This document shows, piece after piece, positions 29,080-39,078 of a stretch of DNA of 64,000 nucleotides. A model generated the notes under the pieces. The model ran no database searches. It was given only the letters and a program-made list of their open reading frames with translations, and was not told where the DNA came from. Position 1 is the stretch's first letter. Every line of letters begins with the position of its first letter. Source of the stretch: Pinus tabuliformis (lineage: Eukaryota; Streptophyta; Pinopsida; Pinales; Pinaceae). The position numbers and the translations under genes were made by a program. The DNA lies in the NCBI GenBank assembly GCA_031772625.1, contig CM062805.1:800485119-800549118 (forward strand). The letters are read 5' to 3'.

Positions 29080-30143
29080 TGTTATATACATTTTTGTGCC
29101 TTACAGCATTGAGCATGAAATGTCCATAATCTAAGGGATCCAAAGTCCCTAAACATGTTGTTCCTACCCCTAGAGGAACAAGGCTAATAAACCACAGCAA
29201 TTCACAGAAGTTCTCCACCTGAAACTGCTCAAAAACAAGTCAATTCAGGATCATTTCAGTGGCTACACTAGCTGTTTGCGCTGAATGTCAAAGCCAACAC
29301 TGGCTACCTGCGTTGAATGTCAACTGGAACAAAGGCTACCTGCGCTGAACGAGAGTGGACAAGTGGCAGGCTCATTTCTCAAGGTGTCAAAACCCAGGAA
29401 GCTTCCAAAATGACACTTGCCTCAAGGAATTTGACTGGTGATGAGTAAGAGGTTCCAAATCTCCAAGTGGAAGCAAGAACCTCCAAGTGGACTCAAGAAC
29501 TGACAGAGGGAGAGGACACTAGTCAGATCTCAAGCTGACTCATCCTCTCTCCAAACATCTATATATGGATCTCTCCTCCATGAGATCTAGAGGATGGAAT
29601 TTTGTTATTGCAAAGAATTGATGTTGGTTTGAGACTGGAATCATTGGGTGCTTAATGCTTTGAAGGGGTTGAAGATAGGAATTCCATTTGCTGGGAAGGA
29701 GATGCTGGATTGGAGCCCTCTGGGTTGTATCTCTTCCTGAACCTTGTTATTCATCAATAAAGCTATCTTGGTTTCTCCTATATGCTGATGTATTTTGATG
29801 TATGAATGTATTAGTGTATTTGGTTTATTTCTAATCCGAAACTAGTTATGAATGTGAATATCTGTCTTTGTGTAGTGTTCTTCTCTTTTCGCAAGTAGCT
29901 ATTCTCTTGTGATCTTGCAGGAAGTTGAAGCTGGATAAACAAGAAGGCAAGTAGCTGTGAACACCCAAAGAGAAGACAGACCGGATCGAGGGACAAACGG
30001 AAGACACTGGTAAGTCTATTGATCTCTCTTCTTTCACATTTCATAAAGGAAGAAACCAGCATAGTTGTACTTGTTTGTTGCTAAGGCACTGTCACACCTT
30101 AGGTGGATAGGATCGTCCTGCATAGGCATTTTTCCCCACAACA
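29080..30143 (+). repeat. Element 3 3' LTR
   Basis: Same length as the 5' LTR. The word copies keep their CpG here (GCGCTGAATG, CTGCGTTGAA, CTGCGCTGAA at 29277-29350). Confidence 0.93.
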
Positions 30144-30148
30144 TGCAC

Positions 30149-30386
30149 CCACTCCTTTAGGGACAAAGCGGGCAGGTCCGTAGTTTTTGTGAACAGGGGG
30201 TGCGGGACCACAGGCAACAGTGAGAGAAAGTGCGAAAACAGCTTTGTTGATTTTCAATGTCTTTCTCTCATTTTCAAAGCTTGACTTGAAGACCTGAGGT
30301 CTGAGACTTGCTTAGGAGGAAAATACAAGTGATGATAGACCCATACTGACTACAAATAATCATGGTGACGATATTTTTGTGTAACA
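30149..30386 (-). repeat. Element 2 5' LTR, right part
   Basis: Completes the LTR begun at 21337. It contains the words GGTCCG (30175) and TGCGGGACC (30201) and ends TTTGTGTAACA. The next bases, CTTGG (30387-30391), are the predicted target duplication; the partner is outside the window. Confidence 0.8.
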
Positions 30387-30548
30387 CTTGGTAATGTTGT
30401 AAGGGCCGTGTTGGAGTGGTTTGAGCTTCTGATGGGATCTTGTAAGACGTATTTTCTGCAGATGTAACCAAACTTTGTCGCCCACTTGAAACTTGTGTGG
30501 TACCCCTGTGGGTGAGGAGAAGCTGCTCCTATGTTCTATCATGACCAT
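30387..30548 (-). pseudogene. Integrase C-terminal fragment of the chromovirus-like element
   Basis: The minus frame reads HKFQVGDKVWLHLQKIRL and then KLKPLQHGPYNITK, the chromovirus integrase tail with its GPY module. It is cut immediately after the module by the element 2 LTR. Upstream it is fused, without a visible gap, to sequence that normally lies between protease and RT (SSPTGVP), so about 2.5 kb of pol has been lost. Confidence 0.75.
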
Positions 30549-31415
30549 ATCCCTTTGCTGATGCTGCTATGTGGAGTAACCCTTCGCGGGGGTCATGAAT
30601 GTGGCTACAATCTTCCCCTTACTTTGGGAGAAAAACAGACAGAAAATGAATTTCCTAGTCTCGGAGACGATCTTGCTGCATTTCTTAGCAGAGATCAAAG
30701 AGGTGGCAGTAGGTGGGGCTACCTTTGATATCCTGTATAATGAATTACCCAAAATAATAATAACAGTGTGAGGCCTTGACTCATACACATCATGTCACCT
30801 CCAAAAGTATGGTTGGCCAAATAGTACATCGCAAACATCCTGAGGTGCAACATCACATAATACCTCATCTGTGAAGGGTTTGATGTTGTAGGGAAGGTGG
30901 CACTGCTGGAGAACTTGGAGATCTTGTCCTTGGTGAAGCCACCTAATACTATATGGATATGGGCGTGGTATAGTCAGTAGGCCCAACCACTTCACGACCA
31001 CTGCTGAGATGAGGTTCTTTTTGTCGACAATGAATTGTAGTGGCAAACCCTTCACCCACATCTGTGAGTGGAAAAGATGCTCCCCCTCTTCTGGATCTTC
31101 GGGATCATTCTTCTGGATCTTGGTGGTTGCAACAATGACGCTGGGCTCTGCATCAATGATCTGCTTCCCTTTTCCATTCCCCTTGTCAGGTTCTGACTCA
31201 GGGTCGGAACATGCATCTGATTCCGAAGCCTTCAACTCAGCCACGAGTGACTGCTTGATCCGACACTCACTTGTGTTGTGAGTGGGGCTCTTATGGAACT
31301 CACACCGCTTTCCTGTGTCCTTCTTCGACTTCATGGTGTTGTTCTTGTCTTGCGGCTTCGACGGGTTTTCTTCGGCCACCCCACCTTGGCTTTTTCCTTT
31401 GGTCTTCGGATTCAC
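30549..31415 (-). pseudogene. Gag zinc-knuckle and protease region of the chromovirus-like element
   Basis: An open minus frame (31415-30795) carries a knuckle of the type CEFHKSPTHNTSEC, an acidic linker and a protease-like region ending DVLFGQPYFW. The catalytic Asp-Ser-Gly-Ser is damaged: the sequence reads IVDKKNLIS, with the residues after Asp missing, so the protease is dead. Below 30795 the frame continues after a stop with the linker to RT (ESRPHTVIIILGN, APPTATSLIS). It belongs to the common plant gypsy family with QPY(L/F)W at this place. Confidence 0.75.
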
Positions 31416-32257
31416 ATATCCAAAGTCTCACTTCTTTTGTTTGAACTTCTACTCAATTTTGACAGCATATTGGTACGTTATGTTGAGAGAGGAAATCTTC
31501 AGGAACTCCATATCTTCCTGGATGTACATGTGTAGGCAGCTGCAATATTTGAGTACCAAATGTAGCTTAGAGTTCTTGATACCCAACTGTGTGAGGAGGG
31601 TATAAAAAATGTTTGTGAACTTCGACACATCTTGGTCCCTTTCCTATCGCAGCGTGGTCCACTTTATGTATTTGTCCTCGTAGCTTTTGATAGGGTAATA
31701 CCACTCCTTAATGGTATCCTGAAATGAACTCCAAGTGGATGTGGCTGAAAATAGTGAGCTCGTACTTTCATACTTTTGCTCGCAATAGGTTTCCCACTAG
31801 TCCTTGACGTGGGGGGCTGCTTTGAGAAGAGTAAAAACAATCTTTTCCCGACTTGAAAATTCATGAACCGAAAAATACCCTTATAGCAGATTTAACCATT
31901 TATCTATGACATCTATGTCCATTTGACCCTCAAAGATGGGGATTTCAAAATTAACTTGTACCTTAAAGGATGTAGCATTTCCAGAGTAGCTGTTGGAAGC
32001 CGATGCATTGCCTCTGGGTAGCCACTGAAGGATCTACGCAAAGTTGTCCATCATCACTTTCCTTTCTCAATCGAGGGCTTCTTTGAGCAAGATTTTGAAA
32101 GGATCTCTTGCCCCCTCATCTTTCTTTTCATCCTCCATGGGAGGCTGCCAGGATTTGCGAAGTTGGTCTTGCAAAGGTTTGACTAGTTTCAAGCCCTAAC
32201 TCCTTATATCCCGACCTCGTTGGGGACATACAAAGGAAAACAAAGAAAAAGCAGACT
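31416..32257 (-). pseudogene. Decayed gag of the chromovirus-like element
   Basis: This stretch should hold the gag capsid region, since it lies between primer binding site and knuckle. Only short broken minus frames remain (for example 31864-31664). I see several stops and shifts and no confident domain. Confidence 0.5.
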
Positions 32258-32269
32258 GCTCTGATACCA
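32258..32269 (-). promoter_or_regulatory. Primer binding site, initiator methionine tRNA type
   Basis: TGGTATCAGAGC on the minus strand, the classic plant LTR-retrotransposon site complementary to tRNA-iMet, one base from the LTR. Confidence 0.9.
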
Positions 32270-32270
32270 C

Positions 32271-32852
32271 TGATCTAGATTTAAATAGGAACACAACAAA
32301 TTACAGAGATAACTAGAAATACAGAGATGCAACAGAAATAATACTTCGTTTCATTACTATAAAATAATGAAATATGCTTACAAACAAAAATGGAAATAAA
32401 CTAGCTAGGGCGATGGTAGCTTATCTCTGAGAAGAGATGTGGCAGCTACATGCCTCTAAAATATGTTACAATGAGACTCGAAGGCCTATTTATTGTCAAG
32501 AAACAACTGAAAACTCTTAACATCCCAAAACCTGACCCTAGAAGATGAAACGCCAAATTGTGGGCCTCGTTGTGGGTAAGTTGGTACATCAACTTCTCGG
32601 GATCGTAACTTTGGCACCTGATCTTCGTTTGACACGTACAATAGCTCCTTAGAAAGATCTACCCGAGCGCTACAACTTTGGGAAGAGAAAAATCTGTCCA
32701 TGGACCCATGTTGCTCCCAAATTTCCCAAAAAACGTTATTTAGGGCCTCAAAACGACTCCGAAAGTTTATGACCCGAAAAACTGCTAAAAATAGTAAATT
32801 GTGCTATAATTACGAAAACTGAAAAAATGAAAGAGACGGTTGTGGGGGTCCA
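32271..32852 (-). repeat. Putative 5' LTR of the chromovirus-like element
   Basis: On the plus strand it starts TGATCTAGAT next to the primer binding site and may end GGGGTCCA at 32852, after which sequence character changes. A TATA-like AATAAATAGG lies near 32492 (minus). The right limit is uncertain. Confidence 0.45.
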
Positions 32853-34289
32853 AGTGGGATAGGTGGGTGGCCATCAAAATTCACCAGGACCATCAGCACC
32901 CTTTCCGCCAAAGATCATTGCCAGATTTTCGCCTATATACGACAGGTGCATTATGCAGTGAATCAACATATTGGTGATGGGTATTGGGTCCTCCAGCCAT
33001 AGACACCCATCATGTGCCAAGCATAACAGCTGCTTGATGACCAACACTATCACAGGGTTGTGGTTATAGTGCGACACCCAGAGCAAGTTGAGTAATCCTG
33101 TCTTCTCTACTGCTCTGAGCCACTTTCATGGCTCCAGTGCAATCCTCCCCATATTCATGTCTATGATGTGGTGCATCAACTGTTCGGTCACCAGGTACGG
33201 GAACTTCTCATGGTTTGCCAAGTCCCTGTCTTCAAGCTTCAATTTCGGCACCCATGCCAGGAAGCAGACCGTCAAAAGTGATTTCATGTGCTAGCAGAGG
33301 GGTTTGCAGGGCAATCTTACTTTCATCAATGTTCTTCACGACCTTGGATAGCTTGTGCAGGGGGACATACTCCATTAACTGTGTAATAGGGTCCGCACCC
33401 TAGGATTCAACCTCCTCTATTTCCACTCCCACATCCTCATCATCCATGGGGATGTCTTTGATATCCTCTTCTTCTGCTTCTAGGTTTATAGCCTTTCCTT
33501 TCTCCTGGGTAGCGGGCTTTGGTGGGTTTCATCTTGGCAACATGTGCACCAATATGCCAGGTTGCTTGCCCTTCTTTTCTTTCATGGTCTCCTTGGTCGG
33601 GGTTGGCTTTGGTCTCAGTTTTCTCAGGGATTTAGGGACCTCCACCAATACTTCGGCCACTTCCGGGGCAGCTATTTCGGCCCCCATATCAATTTCCTAC
33701 ATATTTTCCTCGGCTGCCACTCCTTCAGTTTTCATAGCTTCTACACGGGTTGACATGACGCTATTCACTAGTGCTTGTGTCTCCTTTGAAAATTGTTCAA
33801 ACAACGGACTCGCTATGAGATCTTGAAAGAATTCATAGTTCATGTGCATTTGAAAGTGTAACAATGCAATTCTTAGAATGGAAAGTGTTTTTTGTTGGGC
33901 AGCCACTTGTAATTTATAAGGCATTTTGAATTTAAATATGACCTTTCCCCCAAAAATTGGTTCATTAATGCCAGATTGGCATCAGATTTTCAAGGATCTA
34001 ATCCATAAATTTAGTCTTAAATGTCATCCGTTTGCTCCATTTGGCCTCACTTCTACTGTCTTTCCATGAATAGTGACTTTAACGGTCACTTTCCAGCTGA
34101 CCTGCATGATTTCTCCCTAGGTAGCACAACTCCCTCTGCACTGCCACAGACCAAGTGACGCGTCCGTGATCTTCCATTCACGCAACTCCCCACCCCAGGT
34201 AGTGTAGTTTATAGCCCCAAGCATCCTTTCAGCTGCTTAGAGTGATAAGACTATGCTACTTTCATTTAGTCACATGACTGGTCATACCA
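32853..34289 (-). other. Decayed retroelement region with broken minus-strand frames
   Basis: Frames at 33086-32874, 33924-33697 and between are joined by stops in a roughly consistent minus reading. They include an acidic, Lys/Pro-rich part and a helical part (LQVAAQQKTLSILRIALLHF). It lies just downstream, in minus sense, of an integrase tail, where Tat-type elements often carry extra frames. I do not recognise the protein. Confidence 0.35.
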
Positions 34290-34556
34290 CTAGTGTATGG
34301 CTTCAAGTGACTGCCATTCACCTTTCTTGGGAAGGGTTCTCCATTTAACTTGACCAGCTATACCACTCCTCCATCGGTAATCTCCTTAATAACATAAGGC
34401 CCTAACCAGTGCATCCTGAATTTCCCTGGAAATTTATCAAACTTACTATCATATAACAAAACCAAGTCATTTACCTTAAATGTGCACAGCTTGATGTGTT
34501 GATCATGCCATGCCTTTTCACTTTTTTTGGACCTATTAGTGTTGGTATCTTCATCC
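34290..34556 (-). pseudogene. Ty3/gypsy integrase C-terminus, isolated fragment
   Basis: The minus translation includes FKVNDLVLLYDSKFDKFPGK, then MHWLGPYVIKEITDGG, a stop (TAG) and LVKLNGEPFPRKVNGSHLKP. This is the GPY/F module of another gypsy lineage, distinct from element 1 (which has MWHGPYIVKRKLAKG) and from the chromovirus-like element. The integrase core is not found upstream (34560-35000), so this is a truncated remnant. Confidence 0.75.
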
Positions 34557-35956
34557 CTCCATTAGTGATCAAATTCTCTTGTTGCATTACATGTTAGGTG
34601 TCTCATCCAATCAGCTGCATTCCATTAGGGTCATGGATCTTCTGATGGTAGGAGCATATTATAAATTTTCTCTCATGTTCTTTACTTACTGGCCCATTTT
34701 CATACATTTAGGTTATTTGCAATCATTTTTACCTTTACATCTGCAAAAGTCATTTTTAGGGTTTTAGGTCTCATTAGCTCGAGGGTTTTGTCAATAAGGC
34801 CTTGAAAATTCTCAATAATGGCCAGTAGGCACATGAGGAGGTCAAATAAAGACTCAGCAACAAAAATTTCAATAATCACATGCTCAGTGATTGATTTTTC
34901 CTCAAAACCCTGTTTTGAGGAAAAACAGAGTTTTTTATGTTTTATGTACAAAATCTCATGTAATTTCATTTTTTACATATGTAATAATTTTGAGATGTAG
35001 CCTGGTCACCTTGCCAAGCTCCTACACTCTAGTTCCTACAAAAGAAACAAAATTTCAAAGCATTTAGTCCATCAAAGGCAAAAAGTAAGACAAACTGCCC
35101 AAAACAGAGTTTTAAAAAGCAAGCGAAAGGCAAACATTAGGAAAGTGGGTTTTCATAAGTGAAAAATCAAAATAACTGCTATATAAAGACTTTTCATGTC
35201 AAAGGAAGCTCATTTTTATGTCAAAGAAAGCTCATTTGTATGTCAAAGGAGAAGAGAGCAAGTGCAAATCGTGTTTTCAAGCTAAAGGAGCGATTTTTCA
35301 TTCAAAATGTCAAAATTTGGAAGCGTGGCGCACCTGGGTCAAGGCGTGGCGCACACAGAGAAAAATTTGCACTGGGTTTCTAACTGGTGTGATGCACCAA
35401 AGAGGCATGACGCACTAGTCTTCAAGGCACGAAATCATCCAAAGCTCCCAAATCACAAATTCTTCATTTCAAAAGTAAGTTGACACCCCCATATTGCCAA
35501 TGTATGAGTTTCCATAAGTTTTTATAGTGTTTCAATAGGGAAAAAATTATACCCTAGTTCCTTGCACAGTTGTATTGAGAAATCTGCCTAGGGTTTACAA
35601 ATTACAGTTTTTGTTGTCTTATTCACCCTTACCACTTCACTTCCCCTCACTACCATTTCATTCACCTCTTTCCTCCTTCCCTTTTTCACTCACACTTACC
35701 TATTCCCCCTATCCCTAAAACTAATAACCCTAATCCCTAACTTCACTTCTCCCAAACCCTAGTCAATATCCCTAAACCCTAAATATCATTCTCCAAACCC
35801 TTCCATTTCCACTAACCCTACAAGCAGCATCCCAAACCCCTTATTCACAGTCCCTTCATAGTCCTTATCATCAATCCTTGTTGTTTAGTATCAAATACCT
35901 ATTGACACTATAAAATCTCTTCATACTCATCTAAGAAAAATCAAGCATTAGCGAAC
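34557..35956. other. Noncoding sequence with GC word repeats and a telo-box-rich leader
   Basis: No gene seen. GCGTGGCGCAC occurs twice (35323-35333, 35344-35354) and related GATGCACC/GACGCAC follow. At 35620-35830 the sequence becomes pyrimidine-rich and contains several AAACCCTA/CCCTAA telo-box-like motifs, as in many plant promoters and 5' UTRs. This leads to the frame starting at 35957. Confidence 0.5.
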
Positions 35957-37441
35957 ATGGAGTCAGATTGATCTTATGACAGAAATAAGGAAACATTTAG
36001 TGACTCCTCCAAAGAAATTCATGCACCAAGGAGACCTCACAAGAGTGGAAAACATAATTGGGAGGAGCCTACTACACTTACTGAGTTGTTGGCTTGCCCT
36101 CTTGCTGTCACATGCTTCCAACATCAATCTTGTTACCAATTTTTTGAGATGGTGGAAAGAGTCAAATACCACCATGAGCTTGCCATACTTTTTGTGCTCC
36201 ATCTTCTCAATGGCCAGGTCAATTTGGCAGGTGTGACATTCACCTTGACACCTAAGACTATAGCTCAAGCAACCTGTATTCCAAATGTAGGTGAATAGTG
36301 GAATAAGGGGCAGCTGGTGGACAAAGATCATTATGAGCCTTATATCAAGGCTGGTTTTTAGAGGCATGTTAGTAGGGTCTTCCCTTTCAGGTACCTACAG
36401 GACACATATGCTCCCCTTATGAAACTCATAATCAAATATTTCAGCTGTGAAGTCAGATTTTCTCGCCTATACACCTATCATATCAGATTGTTGATGCATT
36501 TTACTAGGGTGAGGATGATGAACCTCCCCTATTTCATTTGCTGGAATATTGAGAAAATGACCACATTGGTTCATAGGAAGCCTCCTCATCAACAGTATAA
36601 CAACATCTATCACTTTGCATTAATCAAAATTGTGGTTTTGCATCAGCTTAGTTTACTGAATGTTTCATGGGAGTACTTCATTTCACATGAGGTCTTTACA
36701 AGTCCTCAGGTGCCCCCATCAGTTTTTCATGAGGCAGGAGAGCCTTCACATCAGCAAGAGGTGCATGAGACTCAAACCACTAGTGTGCCAATGTTTGTCA
36801 CTTACCAAAAGGGCACAAGGAGATTGTTTGCAGCAACAAAATGAGTATTATCTCCACTCGAGGTGGAAGGGGTCTTATTTCCTTCAACAGAAGAGCGGGT
36901 ATAGGACAAGGGTAAGTAGCCATTGCATGATGAGGGGCCTTCAGAAGGTCAAGAGGCAGATTTCATTCTCATTCAGGATGATGACACAGATTTGAGCTCA
37001 AATCTCCAGGAGATCATTCAGGAGCAGCAAGATTACATTCATGACTTGTCTCTCAACCTGGAAAGAGCCAAGTGGATAATAAATTATCTTGAGCAAAGAG
37101 ACAAAAAATTAGAGGATCAACAAACCATCATGGAGCTCCAAAACATAAGGGAAAACCGGAAAGCTTCCAAGAGGAGGAAAACTAAGTTGACACCACTTGA
37201 ACAAGAAATTGAAGCTGATCTTGAATATTGGCTTGAGAGGACAAACATGCACTTGGAAAAGATGCTAGAGAATCCCAACAAAGAGAAAAATATGTTGAGT
37301 CACATGGCCTACCACTACTTGGCGAGAAACAAGGTTTGCAAAGCGAGAATTATGACTTTGAAGGCCAAGTTGAGGAAAGCATTGAGGAAGAGAAAAGAGC
37401 AAGACAAACTCCAAATCTTGGTTGAGGCTTCCTTAGCCTAA
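35957..37441 (+). pseudogene. Unrecognised 495-codon frame with coiled-coil C-terminus, six nonsense mutations
   Basis: A single frame runs from ATG 35957 to TAA 37441 with six stops (TGA at codon 5, TAG near 36296 and 36359, TGA near 36842, TAG near 36898 and 36913) and no frameshift. The N-terminal two thirds read like a compact helical domain (HHELAILFVLHLLNG, VTFTLTPKTIAQAT, EPYIKAGF, VRMMNLPYFICWNIEKM). The last 170 codons are strongly charged and heptad-like (QEIIQEQQDYIHDL, LEQRDKKLEDQQTI, then RKASKRRKTK), which suggests a coiled coil with a basic patch. It resembles captured or accessory proteins carried by plant retroelements, but I cannot name a family. Most stops could come from CAG or CGA by C-to-T change. 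Confidence 0.55.
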
Positions 37442-39078
37442 CACAACACTTGATGTAGGACACTCAACCCAAATTTCAAGAAATTTGGGACACTTTTGGT
37501 CAATTTTGAATTTTTGGAGTAAAAAATAGGATTTTCTACTTGGTGCACTGCGCCACCTGGCGCGCGCTTTTGCTAGGGACCTCCTTTGGAGAAAAACTCA
37601 GAATTTTGGATTCCTCAGGAAAAATATGAATTCTCACACATCGCCAAGAAATTTTGTCAAGTTTTGAGCTTCCAAAAGGGTCAAAATCACCTCAAAAATG
37701 CCCTTTCTGCCCCTTTTTGGCCACATAGGAAGCAGTGTTGGGAGAAATCATTTTTGGAGAGACAAATGGACACCAAATTTAGAAATTCCACTTGTTCTAG
37801 AAAGTAGACAGGCAGACATTTATAACAAGTCCACTTGGAGAAAATTTGGTGCACGGGAAAGCCTCCAAAACTAGCCGCCAAGTAGTGCGGTGCACATGGA
37901 CAAGAGTGCGGCGCATAGGATGAAAATTTGTCATTTTTGGCAAAAAACTCTGTTTTTCGCCTATTTTTTTCTCAGTTTGATTTTTTTCTCTCTAATAGTC
38001 AAACTCATGATGTAATTTGATGTAAATTGATGGATTTTGATGTAAATATGCTAAAATTTCACTCATGGATGTAGATACATCATGAAAAGGTAGTTTGCAA
38101 CTAAATGAATCGATTTCCTAGGTTTTAGAGGCAAGCTATTCCACTGCCTACCTTTCAGTTCTTAGTTTAGATCTTGTTGAAACAACTCCTAAACTCATGA
38201 ATTCAACCTCGAAAGCCTAGCATGAGTTGTCTGTTGCCTATATCTAGTATTTTTTCTGTCATCGGTAAAGGTTGGACTTTTGTGAATGATTTGAGCATTA
38301 TTGTACATTTTTTTCTACAGTTTGGCAAAGGAATAGACCAGGGTTTGCAGCACTTTGTGGGATTCTTGTGGCAACTTGATTTGATATTGTTTTCCTTCTA
38401 TAATGAAAGTTTACATGTGTATATGTATTCCATCATATCTCTCTGTTCATCTTAACTAAATGAAGCAAGGATAAAGGTATGATTCATTGATGTTGGAGTG
38501 CTCTACCTAGGTTTTGTTTAGTTATTTATGTTTTCAGCTATTTGAAGAGGATCCCTGAGATTTTCATGCCCTCTCCAACTCCTCATCATTATTAGAGCTC
38601 TCCATCTCACTAAATTTGAAGTACTAATCCATTTTCCTACCTTGCCCCATAGAGATCTCTGCAAGACTGTGTCCATTCCCCGGACCCAATTCTGCCTTTC
38701 ACATTTGAGCCAACAAAACAAAATTAAATTCAATCAAACTCCTCTGAGCATATACCTAGCCTAAAATCAGTCTTTAAATCAGTCATCTCAAGCCTTAATG
38801 ACCATATTCTTCTGAGATTGACAAGGAGAAAGCCCTCTCCCGACCTGGTAGGGCTAGCTACCAGGTTAAGCATGGTTTGATGTTACCCTAGATCCTACCT
38901 TTCTTAGCCTGAGGTAGATTTAGGCCCTAACATATTTGTGACCATACTAGGGACAAAATTTTATTATCATTGTTTTGCTTTGTAGACTATAGACGGAGCC
39001 TGAAGTTAGCCAGGTAGCCTTCGAAACACTCTTGCTTTGCATTAGCGAAAGTAGATGAATGCTGGTTCAGTCAATCTC
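37442..39078. other. Noncoding sequence downstream of the unrecognised frame
   Basis: No gene seen. GC words matching those at 35323 recur (GTGCACTGCGCCAC at 37543-37556, GTGCGGTGCAC and GTGCGGCGCAT at 37886-37918). They flank the reading frame, so 35323-37920 may be one repeat unit. 38810-38950 has a GC-rich inverted motif (ACCTGGTAGGGCTAGCTACCAGGT) with an echo near 46890. Confidence 0.4.

Larger units (their letters stand above)
22145..30143 (+). mobile_element. Element 3: non-autonomous gag/protease Tat-type element
   Basis: 8.0-kb element with 1064-bp LTRs (22145-23208 and 29080-30143) and perfect TGCAC target duplications (22140-22144, 30144-30148). The LTRs differ at about two dozen positions by eye, so it is clearly older than element 1. 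It carries a primer binding site, long leader, a short gag-like frame, a protease, then 2.6 kb of noncoding repeats. RT, RNase H and integrase are absent without any remnant, so movement must have relied on another element. Confidence 0.93.
30387..32852 (-). mobile_element. Chromovirus-like Ty3/gypsy element, internally deleted and truncated
   Basis: Read right to left: putative 5' LTR (32271-~32852), initiator-methionine primer binding site, decayed gag, protease, then a jump to the integrase C-terminus, which element 2 cuts. RT, RNase H and the integrase core are gone. The element pre-dates element 2. LTR limits are tentative because only one LTR is in view. Confidence 0.7.

Noticed and set aside
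35720-35830. Interstitial telomere array
   Set aside because: The CCCTAA/CCCTAAA motifs are irregular and scattered in a CT-rich stretch, not head-to-tail repeats.
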